Shown piece after piece: positions 8,343-15,655 of a stretch of 54,690 bases of DNA. This stretch comes from Akkermansia muciniphila (GTDB lineage Bacteria > Verrucomicrobiota > Verrucomicrobiia > Verrucomicrobiales > V1-33): contig CAMAUV010000030.1 of NCBI GenBank assembly GCA_945861415.1, forward strand, positions 1 through 54,690. The letters are read 5' to 3'. The stretch's first letter is position 1; the number at the start of each line of letters is the position of its first letter. Under the pieces are notes generated by a model. That model did no database searches and was not told where the DNA came from. It saw only the letters and a program-made list of their open reading frames with translations. Made by a program: the position numbers and the translations under genes.

Positions 8343-9308
8343 CTATGCCGTCGGCTCAGTAAACTCCCCGTACTTGCGGAACTTTGCATAGCGTCCTGCG
8401 CGGATCTGATCCGGCGTGAGTCCGTCAAGGTCACAGAAGTGCTTGAGAATGGCGGATTTCAAATTATCAGAGGCCACGGCCAGGTCTTTGTGAGCTCCGT
8501 CGAGGGGCTCCGCGATGACTTCGTCCACGATGCCGAATTTTTTCAGGTCCGTAGCCGTCAGGCGCAGCGCTTCTGCGGCTTCCGGAGCAAACTTCCGGTC
8601 CTTCCACAAGATCGCTGCGCATCCTTCGGGACTGATCACCGAATAGTAGGCATTCTCCAACATCAGCACGCGATTCGCGACACCAATGCCAAGCGCCCCG
8701 CCGCTGCCCCCTTCGCCAATGATGACGGCTACCACCGGCACGCGCAGCGTCATCATTTCACGCAGGTTGAAGGCGATGCTCTCCGCGATGTTGCGCTCCT
8801 CCGCCTGCACTCCGGGATAAGCCCCGGGGGTATCGATGAGGCTCAGAATGGGGATGCCGAACTTCTCCGCCATCCGCATGAGCCGCATAGCCTTGCGGTA
8901 GCCTTCCGGATGGGCGCAGCCAAAGTTGCGCTTGAGGTTTTCCTTGGTGTCGCGGCCTTTCTGATGGCCCACGAGCATGACGCGCCTCCCGCCGATGGTA
9001 GCGAGGCCGCCCGGCATTGCATCGTCGTCCCCGATGTGGCGGTCGCCATGCAATTCGATGAACTCACCGAAGCAGGCCTCAACGTAGTCGAGCAAATAAG
9101 GCCGGGCCGGATGCCTTGCGATCTGCACGCGCTGCCATGAGGTGAGATTCTTGTAGGTTTTGCTGCGCAGCTTTTCGATTTTCTGCTGCATGGCGGCAGC
9201 CTCTTTGTCCACATTGATGTTCTGCCCGGCACTCTTTTTCAGCAGTTCATTCAGCTGGTCCTGGAGTTCGACGATGGGTTTCTCAAATTCGAGCGGTGTC
9301 ATCTTCAT
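8343..9308 (-). CDS. accA: Acetyl-CoA carboxylase carboxyltransferase subunit alpha
   Basis: 321 residues, close to the usual AccA length. It transfers the carboxyl group from biotin to acetyl-CoA together with AccD, the first committed step of fatty-acid synthesis. Visible family features: the N-terminal coiled region (EFEKPIVELQDQLNEL), RHPARPYLLDYV, ELHGDRHIGDD, IDTPGAYPGVQAEER, the oxyanion-forming GEGGSGGALGIG, and SVISPEGCAAILWKD. AccD is not nearby, so the subunits are encoded apart. It lies 25 bases after the LysM/YkuD-like gene and three bases before mtnA. Confidence 0.97.
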   Translation of the reverse strand: MKMTPLEFEKPIVELQDQLNELLKKSAGQNINVDKEAAAMQQKIEKLRSKTYKNLTSWQRVQIARHPARPYLLDYVEACFGEFIELHGDRHIGDDDAMPGGLATIGGRRVMLVGHQKGRDTKENLKRNFGCAHPEGYRKAMRLMRMAEKFGIPILSLIDTPGAYPGVQAEERNIAESIAFNLREMMTLRVPVVAVIIGEGGSGGALGIGVANRVLMLENAYYSVISPEGCAAILWKDRKFAPEAAEALRLTATDLKKFGIVDEVIAEPLDGAHKDLAVASDNLKSAILKHFCDLDGLTPDQIRAGRYAKFRKYGEFTEPTA

Positions 9309-9333
9309 GCGGAGTCAGTAATACGTATAGGGC

Positions 9334-10218
9334 TCAGGACTTTCCGGGTTTTCGAAATCGCAGCGGCACCCCGGGGCGGATGATGGTGCTGAGTTCATTG
9401 ATGTCTTCGGAGGCAAGGTAGATGCCGGAAGGGGAGGGCTGCTGTCCCTCCGGTGGCGGTGGGGGCTCGGGACAAAAAATGATGCCGCCCCGCGTGCCTT
9501 TGCCTGCGGTTTGCAGCCACTTTTCGGCACCTGCGTAGTGCTCATCGTCTGGCCGCACTTTCTTGCCGTTCACCATGCCCGGCACATCGCCCACCGTGGT
9601 TTCTGCGGGGAGATTTGGGAAAGGCAGATGGTGGTTCCGGATTTCGTAATCCTTAAAAAACTCCCCGCCTCTAGTGACCGTGAACCGCTTGCCCGCAAGG
9701 TCCACTTCAATTTCCAAGTCGAGCGGATAGATCACCAACCGGTCGCCGGGGTGAATAATGGAGCCCAGCAGATTGTTCACGCGCTTGATGAACGGAACGG
9801 TGGTCCGGAACTTGGCGGCGATGGCGTTGAGATTGTCTTGGCGGGTTCTTCCCACTGTATACTCCAGCTTTCCGGGCATGGGGGTTCGGGAGAAGAGCCG
9901 GTCCATGTTCATCTCCCCTATGAGTTCGCGCGCCGTGGCCCAACGTTCACTGTCCTTATAGATGTCGACGATCTCGTTCAGTTTCTCCCGGGCTGCCGCC
10001 ATTTTGCTCTGTCGCAACAGGTCGATGGCCTGCTCGTAAAACTTCTTCCCTGGATCGATAGCCGGCCCTTTCTGTTTCATCTTTTCGGCCACTTCTGCCT
10101 TTGCTTTTTTTTCCGGCGCGATCTGCTCCCGATACAGCCACATCGCCCCCACTAGCGCAGCTGCGAAGACTGCGATAGAGAAGATGGCCGCTAGAATGCG
10201 AAGGTGAACTCGGAACAT
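9334..10218 (-). CDS. Membrane-anchored LysM protein with a degenerate YkuD (L,D-transpeptidase)-like domain
   Basis: 294 residues. An N-terminal transmembrane anchor (about 7-29) is followed by a Lys/Glu-rich segment, a helical TPR-like stretch (58-105), a LysM peptidoglycan-binding domain (118-164; EYTVGRTRQDNLNAIAAKF ... IHPGDRLVIY), and a region laid out like YkuD L,D-transpeptidases (168-290): a beta start VDLAGKRFTVTRGG and an ending SGIYLASEDINELSTII. Active enzymes have S-H-G-C-I-R at that ending. Here it is S-G-I-Y-L, so the nucleophilic Cys and neighbouring His and Arg are missing, and a Pro-rich insertion (PEPPPPPEG) precedes it. A cell-wall-binding, non-catalytic role is likely. 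It is first in the operon with accA and mtnA. Confidence 0.82.
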   Translation of the reverse strand: MFRVHLRILAAIFSIAVFAAALVGAMWLYREQIAPEKKAKAEVAEKMKQKGPAIDPGKKFYEQAIDLLRQSKMAAAREKLNEIVDIYKDSERWATARELIGEMNMDRLFSRTPMPGKLEYTVGRTRQDNLNAIAAKFRTTVPFIKRVNNLLGSIIHPGDRLVIYPLDLEIEVDLAGKRFTVTRGGEFFKDYEIRNHHLPFPNLPAETTVGDVPGMVNGKKVRPDDEHYAGAEKWLQTAGKGTRGGIIFCPEPPPPPEGQQPSPSGIYLASEDINELSTIIRPGVPLRFRKPGKS

Positions 10219-10461
10219 GAAAACCGCGTGTAGTGTGCCACGGCCCCGCCTGTTGGCAACTGGTAGTCTGCACCCGTAGAACAGTAGGATGCGGCAGCGC
10301 GAAGTATACTCACCTCACATTCGGAAATTGCCGCGGAGTTCCCCGCCAGACACCCCCGCCTGCGGGCAGAAGCCGCGGTATCAAGGTTGAATCCGGTCAG
10401 AGCGCCAAGAATTCCAGAGGGAGACTCCGCTCGACCATATAACACCAAGGGCGGCGGGCGT

Positions 10462-11064
10462 TCAAGCCGAAGCCACGAGGCTACCAAGCCAAAACTCAAA
10501 CTCACCGTGAGCCGCTGCGTCATAATGGTGCGTGATTAATCCCCGTCGTTGGCCCGTGGCCACGTTGGCGGGCAGGTCATCGATGTAGCCAATCCGCTCC
10601 GGACGACAGCCCGTGAGCGCGATTGCTTGCTCGTAAATTGCATCGTCGGGTTTCATGGCACCGGCGCGCCACGAAAAGATGCCGCCGCGAAAGTGCCGGA
10701 AGACGCGGTAGTCCCGAAGTAGCCTCCGTTCGTGCAGTTCACTGGTGTTGGAGAACAGGTAGAGCGGGTAATTTTCTACGAGCGAAGCCACAGCATTCTC
10801 CATGGGAGCGTGCCGGGTGAATATGTCGCAGTAGGCTTCTTCAAAAGCCGCTGGCGTTACATCACCTCCCAGAATGTCAACGCTGCGCGCAATAAACGCC
10901 GCCGTGGTCAAAGCGCCGGTCTCCAGCGGCGTCAGCCAAGAGCGGATATCCGCCTCCGCCGCTGTGATGTCTGCGGCTGCCAGTGGCGCGAGCCGCGAGA
11001 AGGCTAGCCCGAAATCAAACTGCACCAGCACGCGGCCAATGTCGAAAAGAAAGGCGTCAGGCAT
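10462..11064 (-). CDS. HAD-superfamily hydrolase (YihX-like)
   Basis: 200 residues. The N-terminal motif is FLFDIGRVLVQFD, with the nucleophile Asp at residue 8. The usual second Asp is Gly, as in the FDLGNV group that includes the sugar-phosphatase YihX. Motif II is LFSNTSELH, the Lys region is AMKPDDAIYEQA, and motif IV is IGYIDDLPANVATG. A helical cap lies at about 15-85. It is a soluble phosphatase-like protein with unknown substrate. It follows the SMP-30 gene by six bases on the same strand, so the two are probably co-transcribed. Confidence 0.88.
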   Translation of the reverse strand: MPDAFLFDIGRVLVQFDFGLAFSRLAPLAAADITAAEADIRSWLTPLETGALTTAAFIARSVDILGGDVTPAAFEEAYCDIFTRHAPMENAVASLVENYPLYLFSNTSELHERRLLRDYRVFRHFRGGIFSWRAGAMKPDDAIYEQAIALTGCRPERIGYIDDLPANVATGQRRGLITHHYDAAAHGEFEFWLGSLVASA

Positions 11065-11070
11065 GGGCGC

Positions 11071-12120
11071 TTACTTCGGACCGCGAAGCCCGTTGCCTTT
11101 GGTCTTTGTTTTCACGCGAACAAAAAATGCATCCGAGCAGATGTAGAGCCACGATCCATCATCGCCACCAAAACAGCAGTTACCGCAGGCCATCTTCGTA
11201 TCAATGCGCGCCAGTAGTTTGCCGTCCGGCGTCATGATATGCACCCCGCCGGGACCGGTGGCCCAGACGCGGCCTTCAACGTCCACCTTCATGCCGTCCG
11301 GAGAGCCGCGGTGTTTCCCGACAAGCGGCGTGGCATCCGCGAGAACCCTAGAGGCTCCCAGCGCTCCGTCCGCATTGAGCGGGAACGCCTTCCAGAGAGC
11401 CGCTTTGCTATCGGACTGCGCCACATAGAGTGTTTTCTCGTCCGGGCTTAGCGCGATCCCGTTCGGGAAAGTCATCTCTTTGGTTAGCAACGTGACTTTG
11501 CCGTCCGGCGTCACGCGATACACGCCGTTCCATTCCAACTCCCTCGTTTCTTTATCCTGCGGGCCTTTTGGAAGACCATAGGGCGGATCGGTAAGGTAGA
11601 GATTGCCCGCCTTGTCGAAGCAGCAGTCGTTAGGACTATTGAAGCGTTTGCCCCCGAAATTGTCCACTAGCGTGCGCTTGCCCCCGCCCCGGGTCATCAC
11701 GGAGACCCGTCGGTCCCCATGCTCGCAGCTCACCAGTTCCCCTTTGGCGTTGAGAGTAAGACCGTTGCTACCCGGCTCGCGACTGTAGGGCGCAAGACCG
11801 GTGTAGCCGCTGGGCTTGAGAAACACACTGCTGCCCTCGCCCTCGCGCCACTTAAGAACATGATTTTGCGGCACATCGGAAAAGACCACAAACCCGCCGC
11901 CATCCGGTTGGTCCGGCCCTTTGGGAATCCACACCGGCCCTTCACTCCAGTCCAGCCCGGAAACCAGCACCTCTACTTGAGCATCTTTGTCCAGCACCGC
12001 ATTGGCTGAGGGATCCAGCAGGACAATCTCGCCAATGGAGGGACGCGGAGTGAGATCGTCGGCATGAAGAATAGTGACCAAGGCCAGCGGGAGCAGAGAG
12101 GTAAAGAGTTGTAATTTCAT
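11071..12120 (-). CDS. Secreted SMP-30/gluconolactonase-family protein
   Basis: 349 residues with a signal peptide (MKLQLFTSLLPLALVTILHA). A six-bladed propeller of the SMP-30/regucalcin/gluconolactonase family follows. Expected metal-binding positions are visible: Glu in LDWSEGPVW, Asn in SNGLTL and in FNSPNDCC, and Asp in GSPDGMKVD; also LTDPPYGLP and FPNGIALSPDEKTLY. It probably hydrolyses a sugar lactone in the periplasm or outside the cell, a guess from the family. The next gene downstream is the HAD hydrolase, six bases away. Confidence 0.92.
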   Translation of the reverse strand: MKLQLFTSLLPLALVTILHADDLTPRPSIGEIVLLDPSANAVLDKDAQVEVLVSGLDWSEGPVWIPKGPDQPDGGGFVVFSDVPQNHVLKWREGEGSSVFLKPSGYTGLAPYSREPGSNGLTLNAKGELVSCEHGDRRVSVMTRGGGKRTLVDNFGGKRFNSPNDCCFDKAGNLYLTDPPYGLPKGPQDKETRELEWNGVYRVTPDGKVTLLTKEMTFPNGIALSPDEKTLYVAQSDSKAALWKAFPLNADGALGASRVLADATPLVGKHRGSPDGMKVDVEGRVWATGPGGVHIMTPDGKLLARIDTKMACGNCCFGGDDGSWLYICSDAFFVRVKTKTKGNGLRGPK

Positions 12121-12302
12121 AGCGATGCCTCTTTGAGCACATCACCGGCTCCCTGCCCGGTAAAAATCATACGAGCCTGCGGAGGACCGAGCGGGCTCGG
12201 CAATAAGTGCGGTCCTGCAAGTATGATTCCTTGTGAGACGAACCGGTCCGGTGATGAATATCCATCGCACGATGCACAAATCTTTTCGCCGTTCCCTAAC
12301 CG

Positions 12303-12610
12303 ATGAAGATTCTCGCCATCGCAGACGATGATTCGCTAATCGGCACCAGTGGGTGAGAATCGCCGGATTTAGTGATTACGCTGGGAGACCTTCACGATGC
12401 AGCCATTCAGCTCGTTTTGCTGCAACAAAGGCCCCACTTTGCCTTTGGACTAAGCGGATACCATGATGTGGAAGCACCGTCCCCCGCCGTGGTTGGCTTC
12501 GTCGCGCACAATTCGCCCTTCAGTGGCCACGATCGGGACTAGGATGTGGACCAAGTGACCAATTTCTGGGTAAGGGCGGCGGCGGGGGGCTTACGGGGAT
12601 CTCGGATTTC
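12303..12610 (+). pseudogene. Decayed calcineurin-like metallophosphoesterase
   Basis: One continuous frame from ATG 12303 reads MKILAIADDDSLIG, then PDLVITLGDLHD, PHFAFGLSGYHDVEAPSP, and FVAHNSPFSGHDRD followed by DVDQ. Intact enzymes of this group have MKILxIsDxH, GDxxD, GNHD and HNSP-x-G-H-x-D-x-D. The order and spacing are kept, but there are stops at 12354 and 12540, GNHD has become GYHD, and the middle and the end are shortened. It is clearly a pseudogene. No neighbour shows what it once worked with. Confidence 0.75.
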
Positions 12611-12685
12611 GGCAGGGATGCATTCGTAGTAAAGGAGCGTCCTGCATTTTCCTGCGCGCCCTAAGTGCACTCCCGCCTCAACCGA

Positions 12686-12719
12686 AAACGGCACAGCCCC
12701 CATGAGAGCTGTGCCGTTT
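12686..12719 (-). terminator. Rho-independent terminator for the TIM-barrel isomerase gene
   Basis: A perfect 12-base inverted repeat (AAACGGCACAGC at 12686-12697, GCTGTGCCGTTT at 12708-12719) encloses a 10-base loop. Read on the minus strand, the hairpin runs into TTTT (GCCGTTTTCGG) and lies about 27 bases past the stop of the gene ending at 12746. Geometry and position fit an intrinsic terminator. Confidence 0.85.
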
Positions 12720-12745
12720 GGTAAGTGGTTGTCGTCTGAGAGCGT

Positions 12746-13606
12746 CTAGCCCGCGAGGCAGGCCTTTATGTACTTGAGGCCGTCACGGTAGACTTCCGCT
12801 TCCGTCTTGAAGAACGGACGCCACACGCGGGTGGCGGCGGCGAGATCGGGAAGAGCACTGCCAAAGGCCTCCACGGTGGCGTAACCCTGATACTTCTTCG
12901 CCTTCAGAAAATCGAGCACCGGCTTGATCAGGCCGGGGCCATTGTGAGTCTTGCCGGGGGTGCCGCGGTCATTGGCGGAAATGTGAATGTGCTTCACGAC
13001 TGCGAAATTCTTCTTCAGCGCACCGAGGGGATCGCGCTCTTCAATGTTCGCGTGGAATGTGTCGAACATGGTTTTGAAGTTGTCGTGGTTCACGAGCTTC
13101 ACATAAGCGGCTGCTTGCTCCATGGTGTTCATGAAGTGGCTCTCGAAACGGTTAAGGGGCTCAATGCCGCAAAGAAAGCCGGCCTTTTGGGCAATGGCGG
13201 CGAAGGGGCGGTGCACGTCGTCCGCTGCGCGCTTCATTTCATCAAGTTGCGGCCCTTTGCCGGTAAACGTGCCCAGCACTTGGTAGTAGGGGCCGCACAG
13301 CAGTTTGATGCCAGCGTTGCTACCGCACTCGGCCACGCGCTTGAGGTGGTCGAGTCCGCCTTTGCGGTTCGCTTTGACCGGGCTGGTGGGGTTATGGGCC
13401 TCGTCGGGAGAAACGGTTACGGCGGTGGCTTCGAGACCGTTGTCTTTGAGCGCCTGACCGATCTTTTTAAAGTGAGCCGTATCGGATGTGTCGAAGATGG
13501 GAATCTCGACGCCGTTATAACCGGTTTTCTTGAGTTTCGCGAGGATGGAGAACTGGGACTCAACAAAGTGAGTGGTCCAGAGAAGTAGATTGAATCCGAA
13601 TTTCAT
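12746..13606 (-). CDS. Sugar phosphate isomerase/epimerase, TIM-barrel (AP endonuclease family 2 fold)
   Basis: 286 residues, full length for the family related to D-tagatose/D-psicose 3-epimerases and hydroxypyruvate isomerase. Metal-ligand positions are visible: Glu in GIEPLNRFESH, Asp in TMFDTFHANIEE with the adjacent His, and the last Glu in GYATVEAFGSAL. The N-terminal strand MKFGFNLLLWT and KKTGYNGVEIPIFD also fit. There is no signal peptide, so it is cytoplasmic. Likely role: epimerisation or isomerisation of a ketose, substrate unknown. A strong terminator follows, and it appears monocistronic. Confidence 0.88.
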   Translation of the reverse strand: MKFGFNLLLWTTHFVESQFSILAKLKKTGYNGVEIPIFDTSDTAHFKKIGQALKDNGLEATAVTVSPDEAHNPTSPVKANRKGGLDHLKRVAECGSNAGIKLLCGPYYQVLGTFTGKGPQLDEMKRAADDVHRPFAAIAQKAGFLCGIEPLNRFESHFMNTMEQAAAYVKLVNHDNFKTMFDTFHANIEERDPLGALKKNFAVVKHIHISANDRGTPGKTHNGPGLIKPVLDFLKAKKYQGYATVEAFGSALPDLAAATRVWRPFFKTEAEVYRDGLKYIKACLAG

Positions 13607-13650
13607 AAAGTGCGCGATTATGAAAGCCCGCGCTCAACTGGCAAGGGATT

Positions 13651-14060
13651 TCACCGCACTGCCCTCCGGGTATTTCGAGCGGACATGTCCGGATAGTCGG
13701 TGTATCCGGTGGGGCCCGCCGAATAGAAGGTGTCCGGGTTTGGGGTTTTAAGCGGAGCGCTGGCTTTGATGCGGGCGGGCAGGTCGGGATTGGCGAGGAA
13801 GCTGGCGCCAAAGGCCACGACTTCTACTTCCCCCACCGCAATGGCCGCCTCCGCCTCCTGCGGGGTTTAGACCATGTGGGAAACGAGCACACCGGCATGG
13901 TGTGCCCGAGTGGGCTTAAGCACGGCGCCCTGCTGCTGCTGGGAGAAGTCGGCACGCATGACGTGCAGGTAGGCGAGGCGCTGGCAGCAGAGCCTCCTGA
14001 CCGTGCCAAATCCGCTGCGGGTATAAGAATGACGCCTACGGGATCATTCCGCGCAGACGC
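13651..14060 (-). pseudogene. Remnant of an Old Yellow Enzyme-type alkene reductase (NemA-like)
   Basis: Read on the minus strand, the frame ending at 13651 gives QRLAYLHVMRADFSQQQQG, then a stop at about 13866, then TPQEAEAAIAVG, EVVAFGASFLANPDLPARI, and a C terminus with TPNPDTFYSAGP and GYTDYP. This is the standard C-terminal FMN-barrel end of N-ethylmaleimide reductases and related ene-reductases. Further upstream only scattered pieces in shifted frames remain (NDPVGVILIP), and the N-terminal two thirds are gone or unrecognisable. It lies downstream of dhaK on the same strand and may once have been in its operon. Confidence 0.82.
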
Positions 14061-14239
14061 ATGAGCACGCGCTGGTCGGAGCGCTAGGGGCGTGCGTGCC
14101 GCTAGGTGATGATCTCGGCGCCGTTGCCGTTATCGATTCGGCGCAGCAGGACCATATCGGCGATGATCTGAAGTTCGCCCGTGCCGAGGCGCCCGGTGAC
14201 GGTGCTGGTCTTATCTGGCTAGCGTTTAGCCCTCAATGG

Positions 14240-15250
14240 TCAGCTCTTCAGCTTCGTGTAGCAGACGCTGCCGCACTCCATGTTCCAGAGGTGCTTCAGT
14301 TCGTCGTCGAGTTTTGTAAGGCTGAGCGAGAAACCCGACATTTCCTGACAGGTCACGAGCGGGCCGATGATGGTGTCGTGGACCTTGATGCCTTTGGCGG
14401 CGAGCACCTGCTTTACTTTGCGGTTCACGATGAGCAGTTCCATCATCGTGGTCGAGCCGAGGCTGTTCACGAAGAGCACCACTTCATCGCCGGAATTGAA
14501 GGCGAGGTCGTCGGCAAAGATGAGATCAAGGAGTTTCGGGCCGAGCACATCGGCGGTCTCCAGCGGTATGAGGCCAACGCCTTTTTCGCCGTGAATGCCC
14601 ATGCCCAAACCGATCTCGTCGTCGCCGATTTCAAACGTCGGCTTGCCCGTGGCGGGGATGCTGCCGGGGGTCATGCTCACGCCTACGCTGCGGGTGTTGT
14701 CGCGCGCTTTGATGGTGATGCGCTCCAGTTCCTCTAGGGAATCCACGGTGGCGGCGGCCGCCCCGGCGAGCTTCACGATGGGCACGAGGCCGGCGATGCC
14801 CCGGCGGTCGTGCTTGCGGTCCGGCGGCGCACTGCACACATCGTCCCAGATGAGCACGGTCTTCACATTGATGCCTTCCTCGGCGGCGAGTTCTGCGCCC
14901 ATGTCGAAGTTCATGACATCACCGGCGTAGTTGCCGTATAGATAAAGCACGCCTTTGCCGCGGCTCACGGCCTGCGTGCCTTCCAGCACGATGTCGGGCG
15001 GAGGAGCCGCAAAAATGTCGCCACAGGCTGCGCCGTCCGCGAGATTGTGCCCCACCAAGCCGTGGTAAATGGGCTCATGTCCGCTGCCACCCCCGATGAG
15101 CAGGGCGACTTTGCCTTCGGGAATATGGGAGCGCACGATGCTGCCACGGCCCACTTTGACGCACTCACCATCATAGGCTTCGACCAGGCCGTCGAGGAGT
15201 TCAGCGGCGCAGTCGTTCGGGTTGTTGATGACTTTCTTGATCTTCGGCAT
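14240..15250 (-). CDS. dhaK: Dihydroxyacetone kinase subunit DhaK
   Basis: 336 residues, full length for the DhaK domain. It binds dihydroxyacetone covalently; phosphorylation normally needs DhaL (nucleotide-binding) and a phosphate donor. Visible: the glycine-rich GGGSGHEP (53-60), YGNYAGDVMNFDMG, and GMGIHGEKG, whose His220 matches the residue that forms the hemiaminal with substrate. No DhaL domain is fused or encoded next to it; the downstream stretch holds only the decayed alkene reductase. It may work with a partner elsewhere or act on another ketose. Confidence 0.94.
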   Translation of the reverse strand: MPKIKKVINNPNDCAAELLDGLVEAYDGECVKVGRGSIVRSHIPEGKVALLIGGGSGHEPIYHGLVGHNLADGAACGDIFAAPPPDIVLEGTQAVSRGKGVLYLYGNYAGDVMNFDMGAELAAEEGINVKTVLIWDDVCSAPPDRKHDRRGIAGLVPIVKLAGAAAATVDSLEELERITIKARDNTRSVGVSMTPGSIPATGKPTFEIGDDEIGLGMGIHGEKGVGLIPLETADVLGPKLLDLIFADDLAFNSGDEVVLFVNSLGSTTMMELLIVNRKVKQVLAAKGIKVHDTIIGPLVTCQEMSGFSLSLTKLDDELKHLWNMECGSVCYTKLKS

Positions 15251-15655
15251 GTGATTGGAGCGGGTTGGATGGGTTGAAGGATAAATTCTGGCGGGGTTTT
15301 ACGATTTCCGCCGGCCGTGGCAAGCCGGGACCTGCGGAATTCTGAAGGGCTGGCTGCGGGGGACGGGGCGGCGTTACGAATAATCGTGAAATGATTCCGA
15401 CAGCAGGAGCGAGGAATTTCGGCTGATCCTCTAATCTCCGTCCAGTCGGGGACCGGCGGAGTCCAGACCAAACCAAAGAGACGCTCGGCAGGTCACACCG
15501 CCTTAGGGACGTTCTCTTTAGTTAGGGAAACCATCAGGCTTACGTAAGCGAAAGCTCACAATCGTTTCGGTAATGGAGCTCCTTCTTGGCAACTGGTCTC
15601 TCACACAATCGGCAGTCAAGAGCGCGCTCTGCGGGATCTGAAACGCGTGAGTTTC
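15251..15655. other. Intergenic region, nothing recognised
   Basis: About 400 bases between dhaK and the giant LTD/CotH gene, both on the minus strand. No frame shows a family resemblance and no convincing terminator or RNA was seen. The dhaK promoter is expected in the left part. Confidence 0.5.
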
